A stretch of DNA of 64,000 nt. Origin: Zeimonas sp003577305. Lineage in GTDB: Bacteria > Pseudomonadota > Gammaproteobacteria > Burkholderiales > Burkholderiaceae_E. Positions 42,759 through 53,368 of the stretch are shown here, one piece after another. A program made the position numbers and the translations under genes. The stretch is from the NCBI GenBank assembly GCA_030263385.1, contig SZOX01000010.1, forward strand, positions 1 to 64,000. The letters are read 5' to 3'. Within the stretch, counting starts at the first letter, position 1. Each line of letters starts with the position of its first letter. A model generated the notes under the pieces. It saw only the letters and a list, made by a program, of their open reading frames with translations, ran no database searches and was not told the DNA's origin.

Positions 42759-44552
42759 TCAGCGCTCGCTGCCCGAGGGCGCGGTGCTGTCGCCGATCGG
42801 CTCGATCTGCTGGCACTCGTAGAAGATGCGCGCGGTGCAGCGCCGGCAGATCTCCGGGTCGAGGCGCGTGAAGATGTCGGCGATCGCCACGCTCTTGCTG
42901 GCGAACACGCGACGCGCGCCGATCGTCGCGAGCGCGTCGCCGCGCCCGAGGAAGCTCTCGACCTGCGGGCGCAGCCCGTGCAGATAGAGCGCGCCGCCGT
43001 CGGCGACGCGGCGCTTCGCTTCCGAGACCAGCAGGTCGGCACCGGCGACGTCGACGAAGTTGACGTTGCGTGCGATCAGCAGCAGGTGTTTCTGGCCGGG
43101 CGCGAACTCGCGCAGCGCGTCGAAATGCGTGGCGACGTGGTTGACCGCACCGAAATAGATCGATCCCTCCACGCTCATGATCTTCAGTTGCGGGCATTCG
43201 CGCCGGTCGGCCTCCACCGGCACCAGCGCGCGCTCGGGACTGCGGTCGTCGGGCACCAGGCTGCGCATCGTGGGCCGCGAGGTGCGGTTCAGGTACAGCA
43301 CCAGCGAAGTGGCCACGCCGACGAGCACCGCGACCTCGAGCCGCATCACCAGCGTGCCGAACATGGTGAGCAGCAGCACCCCGCCCTCGCCGCGGCTCAT
43401 GCGCAGCGTGGCGCGGATGCGCGTGAAATCGATCAGCGACCAGCCCGCCAGGCACAGCACGCCGGCCACTGCCGGCAGCGGCAGCCAGGCCACGAGCGGC
43501 GCGAACACCAGCACGATCGCCGCCAGCAGGATGCCGGCGAAGACCGCGGACATCGGCGTGACCGCCCCGGCCTCGAGGTTCGGCCCCGAGCGGTTGACCG
43601 AGGCGCTGGTGGGAAAGCCCGAGAACAGGCCCGCGGCCATGTTCGACAGCCCCTGGCCGATGAACTCCTGGTTGCCGTCGATGCGCTGGCCGGTACGCAG
43701 CGCGAGTGCCTTGGCGATCGAGACCGACTGCGTGAGCGAGACGATCGCGACCGCGACCGCCACGCCGCTCAGCTGGCCCAGCGCGCCGGGGTCGAGGTGC
43801 GGCCACGCGAACGGCGGCAGGCGCCGCGGAATCGGGTCGAGCATCGTGATGCCGGTGCGCGCTTCGCCGAACAGCAGGTTCAGCAGGATCGCCACGGCCA
43901 CGCCGGCGAGCATCGCCAGCACGATGCTGGGCCAGCGCGGCCGCCAGCGGCGCACCGCCCAGTTGACGCCGATCGTGGCGAATGCGACCGCCACGACCGC
44001 CGGCATGGTCTCGTTCAGGCTGCGCGCGACCAGCCCCAGCGTGCGCACGAACGAGGTGCCCTGCGGCACCGGGATGCCGGTGAGCGGGCCGAGCTGGCTC
44101 ACGAGAATGAGGATGCCGGCGCCAGCCGTGAAGCCGACGATCACCGGCTGCGAGATGAAGTTCACCAGCAGGCCGAGCCGCAGCACGCCGAGCGCGAGCA
44201 TGCAAAGGCCGGCCAGGAAGGCCAGCGTGGCGGCCATCTCGATGTAGACGGTCGAACCGGGCGTCGCGAGCGGCGCGAGCGCCGCGAATGTCATCAGCGA
44301 CAGCGCGTTGGTCGGACCGGAGACGGTGTGCATCGACGAGCCGTAGAGGCCGGCGACGATGGTGGGCACGATCGCGCAATACAGGCCGTAGGCGGGCGGA
44401 AGGCCGGCGAGCGTGGCGAACGCGATGCCCTGCGGCAGCACCATCAGTGCGCCGACCAGTCCGGCGACCAGGTCGGAGCGCAGGCTGTGCGCATCCACCA
44501 GCGGCCACCAGCGCAGGAACGGGAACAGGCGGGCGAGCAGCAACTGGTTCAT
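42759..44552 (-). CDS. SulP-family (SLC26) anion transporter with STAS domain
   Basis: A 597-residue membrane protein. The signature GLVGALMVLPQGIAFATLAGLPPAYGLY near residues 33-60 and about 12 membrane segments are typical of SulP carriers. A cytoplasmic STAS domain occupies ~450-560 (IMSVEGSIYFGAVNHVATHF, FVDVAGADLL). Members carry sulphate, bicarbonate or dicarboxylates; the substrate here is not clear. The C-terminal tail has two Cys pairs (CRRC, CQQ), which is unusual and may bind metal. It lies 22 bases after recD. Confidence 0.9.
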   Translation of the reverse strand: MNQLLLARLFPFLRWWPLVDAHSLRSDLVAGLVGALMVLPQGIAFATLAGLPPAYGLYCAIVPTIVAGLYGSSMHTVSGPTNALSLMTFAALAPLATPGSTVYIEMAATLAFLAGLCMLALGVLRLGLLVNFISQPVIVGFTAGAGILILVSQLGPLTGIPVPQGTSFVRTLGLVARSLNETMPAVVAVAFATIGVNWAVRRWRPRWPSIVLAMLAGVAVAILLNLLFGEARTGITMLDPIPRRLPPFAWPHLDPGALGQLSGVAVAVAIVSLTQSVSIAKALALRTGQRIDGNQEFIGQGLSNMAAGLFSGFPTSASVNRSGPNLEAGAVTPMSAVFAGILLAAIVLVFAPLVAWLPLPAVAGVLCLAGWSLIDFTRIRATLRMSRGEGGVLLLTMFGTLVMRLEVAVLVGVATSLVLYLNRTSRPTMRSLVPDDRSPERALVPVEADRRECPQLKIMSVEGSIYFGAVNHVATHFDALREFAPGQKHLLLIARNVNFVDVAGADLLVSEAKRRVADGGALYLHGLRPQVESFLGRGDALATIGARRVFASKSVAIADIFTRLDPEICRRCTARIFYECQQIEPIGDSTAPSGSER

Positions 44553-44574
44553 CGCGATCGCGCCGGGGCGGACA

Positions 44575-46224
44575 TCAGGCGCCTGCCAGGCGCTCGGCCA
44601 GCCGGCCATGGCGCTCGGTGGGGCGCAGCGCCGCCTGCTCGATGGCATCGCGCGAGCCCCAGACGCTCAAGCGGCGTCGTGCACGCGTGACCCCGGTGTA
44701 GACGAGCTCGCGAGTGGCGAGCGGGTGACCCGCGGGCGCGGGCACCAGCGCGACCGACTCGAACTCCGAGCCCTGCGACTTGTGCACGGTGAGGGCCCAG
44801 GCATCCTGGCAGGCGGGCATCTGCAGCACCGGAAACAGTCGCACGCCGGCCGGTCCATCGAAGGCCACCACCAGGTCGGCGTCGCGTGCGCCGCCCTGCC
44901 GATGCGGCACGCACACGCCCACGTCGCCGTTGAACAGCCCGAGGCCCGGTTCGTTCTTCGTCACCATTGCGAGCCTTCCAGCATACCAGTCGGGGCTCCC
45001 GGTGCCCGCCGCCAACCGCCGTGCGCGCACGGCGATTGCGGCGTTCAGCGCATCGACGCCGAGCGGCCCCTCGCGCATGGCCGCGAGCACGCGATGCCGG
45101 TCGTAGGCCGCGAGCACCTGCTGCGGCCCAGCACCCGCAACCACCGCGTCGAACGCGTCGCGCCAGGCGTGCAGCGCCTCTTCGACGATCGCTGCCGGCT
45201 CGGGCGCGGCGAGCGCGATCGTGGCCGGCCAGTCGATCGTCACGTTCGCATCCGCGGCGCGCGCACGGATCGCGGCGGCCAGCGTACCGATGTCGGGCGC
45301 GTCCTGCTGCCGGTAATTGCGCTCGAGCACGACCACGCCGCCCAGCGGCGCCGCGCACAGGTCGGCGAACACCGCGCCGGCTTCGACCGACGCGAGCTGG
45401 TCGCGATCGCCGGCGAGCACCAGCCGTGCGCCGGGCCCGATCGAACCGAGCAACCTGGACGACAGCTCGATGTCGAGCATCGAAGCCTCGTCGACGATGA
45501 CCAGGTCTTCATCGAGCGGCATCGGGGCGCAGCCAGGGTCATCGACACGCGGGCCGAGCAGCCGGTGCACCGTCTGGCCGGCTGCGGGCAGGCGCGCGCG
45601 CAACGCGCCCGATGGATCGAGCGCGGCCAGTTGCGCACCCAGCGACTGCGCAAGCCGGGCCGCAGCCTTGCCGGTGGGTGCGGCGTAAGCGATGCGCGCC
45701 TGCGGCACGGCGCGCGCGAATGCGACCACCAGGCGCGCGAGCGTGGTGGTCTTGCCGGTGCCGGGGCCGCCGGAGAGCACGGTGAGCCTGCGCAGCAGCG
45801 CACAGGCGAGCGCGCGCTGCTGCGGATCGTCGGCGTCGACGCGGCCGAACACTTCACCGACCACGCGCGCCGGATCTTCGCAACCGTGCAGCGGCGCGGC
45901 GACGTCGAGCGCACGCACGGCCCGGGCGAGCGCGGTCTCCGCACGCCAGAGCCGGTGCAGGTAGAGCGCCCCGCGCTCGAGCACCAGCGGGCGCGGCTCG
46001 CCGGAAGGTCCGACCACCGGGCTGAGCGTGAGCATCTCGCGCTCGGCCGCGTCGTCGACGTCCACGCAGACGTGCCCCGCATCGGCCGCGCGCCAGGCGA
46101 GCGCCGCGAAGCGCCCGACGGCCGCGGCGCTCGCCGCATCGCCGCCGGTTCGCGCGTGCAGCGCCTGCATTGCGCGGCCGAATTCGCGCGCCACCCGCAC
46201 TCCGGGCTCGCTCGCGCGCATCAT
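44575..46224 (-). CDS. recD: exodeoxyribonuclease V alpha subunit RecD
   Basis: A 549-residue 5'-3' helicase of the RecBCD complex. Walker A is VLSGGPGTGKTTTLARL near residue 170; other motifs are VIVDEASMLDIELSSRLL, LAGDRDQLASVEAG, and the C-terminal AWALTVHKSQGSEFESV and VYTGVTRARRRLSVWG. The start overlaps the recB stop (ATGATG). Length is a little shorter than E. coli RecD (608). Confidence 0.96.
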   Translation of the reverse strand: MMRASEPGVRVAREFGRAMQALHARTGGDAASAAAVGRFAALAWRAADAGHVCVDVDDAAEREMLTLSPVVGPSGEPRPLVLERGALYLHRLWRAETALARAVRALDVAAPLHGCEDPARVVGEVFGRVDADDPQQRALACALLRRLTVLSGGPGTGKTTTLARLVVAFARAVPQARIAYAAPTGKAAARLAQSLGAQLAALDPSGALRARLPAAGQTVHRLLGPRVDDPGCAPMPLDEDLVIVDEASMLDIELSSRLLGSIGPGARLVLAGDRDQLASVEAGAVFADLCAAPLGGVVVLERNYRQQDAPDIGTLAAAIRARAADANVTIDWPATIALAAPEPAAIVEEALHAWRDAFDAVVAGAGPQQVLAAYDRHRVLAAMREGPLGVDALNAAIAVRARRLAAGTGSPDWYAGRLAMVTKNEPGLGLFNGDVGVCVPHRQGGARDADLVVAFDGPAGVRLFPVLQMPACQDAWALTVHKSQGSEFESVALVPAPAGHPLATRELVYTGVTRARRRLSVWGSRDAIEQAALRPTERHGRLAERLAGA

Positions 46225-49200
46225 CGGCGCCTCGATGCCGGCGATCCGGCGAAGAGACGGTCGAGCGCGTCGACGAGCCGCGCACTCGGCCGCAGCGCGT
46301 GCACGCCCGCGCCTGGCGCGCCCGGCGCATCGAGCCCGGCACCGCGCAGGAAGACGTAGAACGCGCCGCCGCAGTGGCGCTCGTAGTCGTAGTCGCGCAG
46401 CCTGCGGCGCAGCCAGCGGTGCAGCGCGAGCGCGTACAGGCAGGCCTGCAGGGGGTAGGCGTTGGCGCGCATGGCCGCATCGAGAGGGCCCGCCGCATAA
46501 CAGGCCGCAGAGGTGCCGAGGTGGTTGCTCTTCCAGTCGAGCAGGTAATAGCGGCCGTGATGCTCGAAGACCAGGTCGATGAAGCCGCGCAGGAAGCCGC
46601 TCCAGCGTACGGCGCCGGCGGCGACGTCGAAGTCGAACTCCGTGCCGACCGCGTCGACCAGCGCGCGATCGGACACCGCGTCGGCCGCGAGCATGAAATC
46701 GAGTTCGCGCACCTGCCGCGACGCGGGCACTTCGGGCAGGCGCAGGGTCTCGCCCTGCGCCGCCCGCAGCGGCGTCGCGACCACCTGCTCGAGCCACTGC
46801 GCGAGCTCGGCCGGATCGAAGCGCCGGTAGCCGCCGCGAGCGAGTCGCCCGGCGACCGCAGCGCGATCGAACGGCGTGTCGAAACGCGCGTCCTCGAGCA
46901 CCCCGTGCAGACAGGTGCCGGCCTGTGCGCCGGCGGGAAAGCGGAAGCGGATCGACGCGTCGACGAGCGCAACGGGGTCGCCGGGCGTCCCGGACGGCAA
47001 CGGCTGCTGGTCGTGGTCGGGGCGCTCGACCGCGTCGAGCACCCGGGCGGCGCCGCCGTCCGGCCCATGCAGCGAGGTGGCGATGGAACTGAAACTGCTG
47101 GTGACGAGCGGCGCGGGAATCGTCGTGCGCCACGCGCGCGCCGCGAGCAGCGCCGGAGCCGGTGTGCCGGGTGCACGCACGGCAGCCGCGGCGTCGGAGA
47201 AGCCGGCGCCTGCGCCGGTTGCGGCAGGTGCGGTACCCGGGGCTTCGACCGAGGCGGCCGGCGCGAGCGTGGGCGCGTCGACGACGCGCAGCGCCGCCGG
47301 ATCGGCCGCGCAGGCGCGCTCGCGCCACGCCTCGAGCGCGCACCCGATCGTCTCCTCGTCCAGTGGCGGCGGCGTTTTCGCGCCGGCCCGCCGGTCGCGC
47401 TGTTCCGCCGGATCGAGGCCGGCCAACAGCCACGCGAGCGGCGAGTACTGCGCACCCGCGGCCGCACCCCAGAACAGATAGCAGCGCTGCTCGGCACGGG
47501 TCAGCGCGACGTAGGCCGCGCGCAACGCCTGCGCGTGGAATTCGGCGGCGCACTGGCGCCTCGCCTGCTCGCCGGGCGTGAAGTCGAGCACGGCGCGCCA
47601 GCCGGCCCCGTCAGTGCGCTCGTGCCAGGTGCACGGTCTCGCCGCAGCATCGAAGGGCCTGGCGGACCACGCGAATGGCAGGAAGACCACCGGGTATTCG
47701 AGCCCCTTGCTCTTGTGCACCGTGAGGATGCGCACCAGGTCTTCGTCGCTCTCCAGGCGCAACTCCTCGGTCTCGCGCTCGTCGGGTGCGCCACAGGCGC
47801 GGCGCCGTGCCCAGGCGCGCAGCGCCGGCTGCGGACCGCGACGCGCTTCCTCGTCGTCGCCGAGCAGCTCGACCAGGTGCATCAGGTTGGTGAGCCGCCG
47901 ATCGCCGTCGCGCGTCGCCGCCAGCCGCGCTGCGACGCCCTCTTCGCGCAGCAGCCTGCGCAGCGCGGCGATCGGGCCGCGACGCAGCCAGTCCTCGCGC
48001 GCGCGCGCGAAGCGCGACGCGGCCGCGAGCGCGCGACCCGGATCGGCATCGAGCGCAGCCAGGCTCGCCGCGTCTTCGCCCAGCAGCGTGGTCGCGAGCG
48101 CCGCGCGCAACAGCCCCGGATCGGTCGGGTCGGCGATCGCCGCGACGACGCGCATCAGTTCGCTGCATTCGAGCGTGCCGAGCACGCTGTCGCGCGAGAC
48201 CTCGGCTGCGCCGATTCCGGCCGCAGCCAGCGCGCGCTTGATGCCGGCGCCCTGCCGGTGCGTGTTGACCAGCACCGCGATGTCGGCGGGCTGCAGCGCG
48301 CGCTCGCCCAGTTGCGCGCGGCCGTCGAGCAACCGGCCGATCTCGCCGACGCAGGCCTCGACGGCCTGGCGCTGCGCCGCTGCCGCGACCAGCCAGCCGG
48401 TGTCCGGGTCGGGCCGCAGCCGCACGACGGTGAGTGCAGCGCGGTCGGCTTCACCGTCGACGACGAGCGCGCGCCGCGGGCGCGCACCGACCGCGGCGTC
48501 GGCGAAGCCGATCTCGTCGACCAGGAACGGCCGCTCGCGACCGAAGAGCACGTTCACCGCGCCGATCAGCGCGCGGCTCGAGCGCTGGTTCTCGCCCAGC
48601 CGGTGAATGCGCCGCACCGCGTCGCGCGCATCGAGATACGAGTAGACGTCGGCGCCGCGGAACGCGTAGATCGCCTGTTTCGGATCGCCGACCAGCACCA
48701 GCCCGGGCGAGGCCGAACCGTGGCCCGCGGAAGCACCCGCGTGCGTGCGAGCGCCCCCTGCGCTGGCAGCCCCCTCGACGTAGACACGCCTGAAGATCGC
48801 CCACTGCAGCGCATCGGTGTCCTGGCATTCGTCGATCAGCGCGATCGGATGCCGCTCGCGCAGCGCTGCGGCGAGTGCCGCGCCGCCATCGGGGTCGGCG
48901 AGCGCATCGTGCACCACGCGCAGCAGCTCGTCGAAGCCGAGTACGGTGGCCTGCGCGAGCGCGTCCGGGCGACTCGCGTGCGCCGAGGCGGCGATCTCCT
49001 GCGCGACCAGTGCCGGAAGCTGTGCGAGCGAGCCGCCGATCGACACGAACCGCTCGCAGGCGAGCGGCAGCGCGAATGGCGGCACGCGATCACCGAAGCG
49101 CGAAACCGCGAGCCTGGCGAGCGCGTCGGGCAGCGCTGCCGGCTGCGGGTCGGCGCAGAACTCGCGCAACGCAGCGAGCCAGCCGGTCGCCCAGCCGACA

Positions 49201-49970
49201 CGAAAGCGCGTGCCGTCGGCGTTGCCCCTCGTGCCGAGCCAGCCGAGCAGCGCATCGCCTTCGCTCGCCAGCGCCGCGGCGAGCGCTTCGCGCGCCTCGG
49301 CCAGCTCGCGCTCGATGTCGCGCCATTCGGCCGCGGCGGGCGCCACGCGCGCCAGCGGCTGCGCGGCGATCGCGCGCACCGCGGCGCGCAGCGTCCCGGG
49401 GTCGAGCCCGGCGAGCCGAAACGCGAGCAACCGCGCGGGCGAAGCCTCGCGCGCCTGCGCGCGCCACCAGTCGGCGAGTCGCTCGAGCTCGGGCGCGGTA
49501 CTCCCGGCGCTCACCGGCAGGCCGGCCGGCACTCCGATCGACAGCGCGTGCTCGTCGATCACGCGCTGGCAGTAGCCGTGGATCGTGTACACCGCCATTT
49601 CGTCGGCCCGCGCCAGTGCGACGCGCAGCAGCGAACGCGCACGATGCGCCGCCGCGTCGTCGAGGCGCGCGGCGAAGGCGCTGCAGAACGGTTCGTCGAC
49701 CGCGCTGGCTCGCCCCTCGAGGCGATCGTCGAGCAGCCGCTCGAGCTGCGCGATGCGCTGGCGGATGCGCGCACCCAGCTCGGCAGTGGCCGCGTTGGTG
49801 AAGGTCACCACGAGCACCTGCTCGATGCCCAGCCCGCGCTCGACGAGCGCGCGCACGACCAGTCCGGCGATGGTCCAGGTCTTGCCGGTGCCGGCATCGG
49901 CCTCGAGCAGATGCAGCCCCTCGAGGATCCGGGCGTCGAAGACCGGGTGTGCGGCCAGCGGATCGCTCAC
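46221..49970 (-). CDS. recB: exodeoxyribonuclease V beta subunit RecB
   Basis: A 1249-residue helicase-nuclease. It begins after a GTG at 49970 with LEADAGTGKTWTIAGLVVRAL (Walker A). UvrD-type motifs follow (VVTFTNAATAELGARIR, LIDECQDTDALQWAIF, LVGDPKQAIYAFRGAD, LTVHKSKGLEYPVVFLP). The C-terminal nuclease has YLLDWKSNHLG with the Asp at residue ~1145. The GTG overlaps the recC stop (GTGA). It works with RecC and RecD to resect double-strand breaks up to Chi. Confidence 0.97.
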   Translation of the reverse strand: MSDPLAAHPVFDARILEGLHLLEADAGTGKTWTIAGLVVRALVERGLGIEQVLVVTFTNAATAELGARIRQRIAQLERLLDDRLEGRASAVDEPFCSAFAARLDDAAAHRARSLLRVALARADEMAVYTIHGYCQRVIDEHALSIGVPAGLPVSAGSTAPELERLADWWRAQAREASPARLLAFRLAGLDPGTLRAAVRAIAAQPLARVAPAAAEWRDIERELAEAREALAAALASEGDALLGWLGTRGNADGTRFRVGWATGWLAALREFCADPQPAALPDALARLAVSRFGDRVPPFALPLACERFVSIGGSLAQLPALVAQEIAASAHASRPDALAQATVLGFDELLRVVHDALADPDGGAALAAALRERHPIALIDECQDTDALQWAIFRRVYVEGAASAGGARTHAGASAGHGSASPGLVLVGDPKQAIYAFRGADVYSYLDARDAVRRIHRLGENQRSSRALIGAVNVLFGRERPFLVDEIGFADAAVGARPRRALVVDGEADRAALTVVRLRPDPDTGWLVAAAAQRQAVEACVGEIGRLLDGRAQLGERALQPADIAVLVNTHRQGAGIKRALAAAGIGAAEVSRDSVLGTLECSELMRVVAAIADPTDPGLLRAALATTLLGEDAASLAALDADPGRALAAASRFARAREDWLRRGPIAALRRLLREEGVAARLAATRDGDRRLTNLMHLVELLGDDEEARRGPQPALRAWARRRACGAPDERETEELRLESDEDLVRILTVHKSKGLEYPVVFLPFAWSARPFDAAARPCTWHERTDGAGWRAVLDFTPGEQARRQCAAEFHAQALRAAYVALTRAEQRCYLFWGAAAGAQYSPLAWLLAGLDPAEQRDRRAGAKTPPPLDEETIGCALEAWRERACAADPAALRVVDAPTLAPAASVEAPGTAPAATGAGAGFSDAAAAVRAPGTPAPALLAARAWRTTIPAPLVTSSFSSIATSLHGPDGGAARVLDAVERPDHDQQPLPSGTPGDPVALVDASIRFRFPAGAQAGTCLHGVLEDARFDTPFDRAAVAGRLARGGYRRFDPAELAQWLEQVVATPLRAAQGETLRLPEVPASRQVRELDFMLAADAVSDRALVDAVGTEFDFDVAAGAVRWSGFLRGFIDLVFEHHGRYYLLDWKSNHLGTSAACYAAGPLDAAMRANAYPLQACLYALALHRWLRRRLRDYDYERHCGGAFYVFLRGAGLDAPGAPGAGVHALRPSARLVDALDRLFAGSPASRRR

Positions 49971-52900
49971 GACTGCTCCTCGCGGCGGGCGCGCAGCACC
50001 ACGTCGTCGAGAATCGGACGGTAGACGCGCTCGCCCAGCCCGAGCACCGCCTCGAGATCGGGCTCGGCGTCGCGCAGCAGCGCGAGCGCGGCCGGCCGCG
50101 CCAGCTCGGGCACCGGCCCGGCGAAACCGCTGCCGACGAGCGTGGCGCGCGCGCGTTCGCGGGCCGTGGCCTCGCGTTCGTGCGGCGCACGCTGCGCGCC
50201 GCCGCGCGCGGGCGCAACCAGCGCCAGCGCGTAGCGCAGCCAGCTGCGCGGAAACAGCGCCAGCGGCTCGCTGCCGATGCGCCTGGCCCACGCGAGCGCG
50301 TGGCGCAGGCTGCGCTGCGGATCGGGGCAGCCCAGTTCCACGAACCAGTCGGGCGCGACCAGGCGCGCAGGCGGACCGCCATGCGTCTCGCGCCACAGCG
50401 CGGCGCGCAGCCACGCATCGATCAGCGCGTGCATGCCCAGCGGAAACGCGGTGGCGAAGACCGGCGCACCGTCGGCGCCGAGCATCGGCGCGGCCGCAAC
50501 GATGCGCACCTCGTCGAGCGTCACCGCCACCGTCACGGGGGCCTGCTTCGGCGCCGCAGGCCCCTCGGGCAAGACCTCCCGGACCAGAGCACGCGCGCGC
50601 CGCACGATCGCCTCGGCCTGGCTGCGTCCCGGCGCGCCCGCTGCGGTGGGCGGCGCGAGCGCGAGCTCTTCGACCAGGCGGCGCGCATCCTCGCCCGCCA
50701 GCAGCCGCTCGACGCAGGACTGCATCAGCACGCGCTCGTCATCGGCGATCCACAACGGCTCGGTATCTTCGGGCGGCGCCCGCTCGCGCAGCAGGCGCAC
50801 GCCCAGCGCCTCGCGCAGCCAGCTGGCCGGCGGATCGGCGAGCGCGTCGCGCAGCGCCTCCACCGCGAGCGTGGCCGCACGCGGCGCCCCGGCCCCGGGC
50901 GATCGGTCGGCGGCACAGGCCGCCTGCAGGCCGGCGAGCGCACCGATGCCCGGCGCGCGCGAGGGCAGCGGCCGCGCGAGCTCGCGCGCGGCGGCGAGCC
51001 ACTCCTGCGCATAGCTGCCGCCGGCCGCGAAGCTGCGCGCCGAAAACGGATGCAGCGGATATTCGATCAGCGCCGGCAGGCCGGCCGCGTCGGGATGCCG
51101 GCGGCGCGGAGTCTCGAACGCCGCGCCGCTCGCTGCCGGATCGAGCCGTGCCGACAGGTAGGCGAGCAGCTCGTCGACCAGCGGCGACGGATTCAGCGGC
51201 GTGTCGTCGCGCGCGTTGCGGCTGCGGCACAACACGATCAGCCGGTCGCGCGCCGCGAGCACCGCGTCGAGGAACACGCCGCGCTCGTCGATCCGGGCGA
51301 GCCGGTCACCGAAGCGCGGCGCGCGGCGCATCAGGTCGAGTTCGTCGCGCGCGCTCCTGCGCGGAAACGCTCCCTCGTCCATGCCGAACAGGCAGACCAC
51401 CCGAAACGGCACGCCGGGAAGGCTGCCGAGCGGGCACACGGTGACCGCGCCCGAAGGCATTGCGGCGCCGGCACCGAGCGCCAGCGCATCGGCGAATGCG
51501 CGCTCGAACGCCGCACCGTCGAGCGCGACGGGCGGCATGCCGGCCGCGCTCGCGAGCAGGCCGGCCAGCGCATCGCGTACGCGCTGCAGCCCCGGAGCGT
51601 GCTCGCGCACTTCGCCGAACAGCGCTTCGAGTGCATCGCCGAGCGCCGCGCACCAGTCGGCGAGCGGCCGCGGCGAGCGTGCCGTGGCGCGCAGCGTCGC
51701 AAGCGCGTCGCCCACCGGCAACCAGGCCTCGAGGATGCGCGCGCGCGTGCCCTGCGCGCCGGGCACCGCAAGCAGGTCGCCCACCGCGTGCCGGCTGCCC
51801 AGCGCGGCGCCGAGCAGCAAGCGGTCGATCGCCGCGCGCAGGCTGTGCTTGGGCGAACCCTCTTCCTCGTCGAGTCCGCGGCGCGCGCCCGCGGCTTCGA
51901 ACCAGGCCGCCAGGCGTTCGACCTCGGAGGCGTCGAGCGCGAGCGCCTCCATCACCGCGGGACTGCGCAGCCAGGCATCGAGCTCGGGCGCCGCGAGCGG
52001 GCGCAGCGCCAGCGCGAGCAGTTGCTGGGCCGCGGCCACCAGCGGGTCGGCGCGCGGCGCGCGCCCGCTGATGGCGTACGGAATCCTGCGCCCCTCGGGC
52101 TGGCTGTCGAAGACGCCTTCGATCGCGGCGGCCGCAGCCTCGACGTCGGCGCAATAGACCACCACCTCGGAGGGCGCAAGTCGCGGCAGCGTCTCGAAGC
52201 ATTCGAGCAGCCGCTCGTGCAGCACTTCGGCCTGGCGCACCGCGGCGTGCGCGCCGAGCACCGCGATCGAGCCGTCGTCGCGTGCGAGCACGCGCCACGG
52301 TGCGTCGCTGCGCAGGAAGACCGCCGCCTGCAGCGCCTGGAGCGTACCGGCGGGCGCCGACTGCGCATCGGCGCCGAACGGCCAGGCTTCTTCGCGACCC
52401 GGCGCTTCGGCCTGCGCCTCGAAGCGCTCCTCGAGCGACAGCAGCTGCGCGACGAAGTCGCGCTGCACCCTGCCCCAGTTGCCGAGCAGCGAAGGCTCAC
52501 CGTCATAGATCCAGGCGAGATCCGGGCGCTGTTCGCGGATCGCCGCGAGGCTGCGCGAGTCGAGCATGTCGGTCCACAGCTCGCGGCACGGATCGGGCGC
52601 GTAGAGCGACACCTCGATCGAGGCCGACAGCTGCCCGAAGAGCGCGAACTGCTCGGGCGACAGATCGAGGCGGCCGAAGAGTGCGACGCGCGAGGCGCCG
52701 AGCGCGCGGCGCACCGATCCGTCATCGGCCCCGAGCAGGCGGATGAACTGGTCGTACGGATGCTCGTCGCGCACGCCGGGCAAGCGCTCGAGCAGGCGCT
52801 GCCACAGCCAGCGCTGCCAGGGCTCGTGTCCGCACAGCGGCCGCTCGCCGACGGCCCACTGGCCGCGCTGCCAGCGCGCGAGCCAGTCGCGGCGGTACGC

Positions 52901-53320
52901 GAGATAGCGGTCGAAGCACGCCGCGAGCGCCTCCGCCAGCGCGAATCGCGCGAGCGAACCCTCCTCGCGGACCCGCTTGCGCAGCAGCGCGAATTCGGCG
53001 TGCTGCGGGAGATCTCCGAGCAGCTCCATCAGCAGCCATCGCACCCGCGCCGGCTCGAACGGCGAGCGCTCGGGCAACTCGCGCAACACGGCGCGCATCG
53101 TGCGCCACAGCCAGCGACCGGCAAATTCGAACTGCAGCCGCGCGCTGACGCCGTGGCGCGCGGCGTCGCGGCGCTGCAGCCATCGGCCGACCCCGATGCT
53201 GGGAACGATGACCGTGCGCCCGGCCAGCGGATCGTCGCTCGCCCGGTCGAGTTCGTCGAGCAGCACATCGGCCAGCCGCTCGAAGCGATGATCGAAGCGG
53301 ATGCGCAGCGCCATCGGCAT
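49967..53320 (-). CDS. recC: exodeoxyribonuclease V gamma subunit RecC
   Basis: A 1117-residue RecC. The start FDHRFERLADVLLDELDR and VIVPSIGVGRWLQRRDA match the family; the inactive helicase-like core has EVVVYCADVEAAAAAIEGVF and VCLFGMDEGAFPRR. RecC splits the DNA strands and recognises Chi. Two ATG codons (53320 and 53314) are possible. The gene is first in the recCBD order and ends in a 4-base overlap with recB. Length is near that of E. coli (1122). Confidence 0.95.
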   Translation of the reverse strand: MPMALRIRFDHRFERLADVLLDELDRASDDPLAGRTVIVPSIGVGRWLQRRDAARHGVSARLQFEFAGRWLWRTMRAVLRELPERSPFEPARVRWLLMELLGDLPQHAEFALLRKRVREEGSLARFALAEALAACFDRYLAYRRDWLARWQRGQWAVGERPLCGHEPWQRWLWQRLLERLPGVRDEHPYDQFIRLLGADDGSVRRALGASRVALFGRLDLSPEQFALFGQLSASIEVSLYAPDPCRELWTDMLDSRSLAAIREQRPDLAWIYDGEPSLLGNWGRVQRDFVAQLLSLEERFEAQAEAPGREEAWPFGADAQSAPAGTLQALQAAVFLRSDAPWRVLARDDGSIAVLGAHAAVRQAEVLHERLLECFETLPRLAPSEVVVYCADVEAAAAAIEGVFDSQPEGRRIPYAISGRAPRADPLVAAAQQLLALALRPLAAPELDAWLRSPAVMEALALDASEVERLAAWFEAAGARRGLDEEEGSPKHSLRAAIDRLLLGAALGSRHAVGDLLAVPGAQGTRARILEAWLPVGDALATLRATARSPRPLADWCAALGDALEALFGEVREHAPGLQRVRDALAGLLASAAGMPPVALDGAAFERAFADALALGAGAAMPSGAVTVCPLGSLPGVPFRVVCLFGMDEGAFPRRSARDELDLMRRAPRFGDRLARIDERGVFLDAVLAARDRLIVLCRSRNARDDTPLNPSPLVDELLAYLSARLDPAASGAAFETPRRRHPDAAGLPALIEYPLHPFSARSFAAGGSYAQEWLAAARELARPLPSRAPGIGALAGLQAACAADRSPGAGAPRAATLAVEALRDALADPPASWLREALGVRLLRERAPPEDTEPLWIADDERVLMQSCVERLLAGEDARRLVEELALAPPTAAGAPGRSQAEAIVRRARALVREVLPEGPAAPKQAPVTVAVTLDEVRIVAAAPMLGADGAPVFATAFPLGMHALIDAWLRAALWRETHGGPPARLVAPDWFVELGCPDPQRSLRHALAWARRIGSEPLALFPRSWLRYALALVAPARGGAQRAPHEREATARERARATLVGSGFAGPVPELARPAALALLRDAEPDLEAVLGLGERVYRPILDDVVLRARREEQS

Positions 53321-53368
53321 TCAGCCCTGCGTGCGCGCGCGTGGCGGCTCGATCGCTGGCACCGCGGC

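Noticed and set aside
46170..50024. A 1284-codon open frame on the plus strand opposite recB
   Set aside because: It is antisense to recB, rich in Arg and Gln from shifted codons, and lacks any domain. Such frames are expected opposite long G+C-rich genes.
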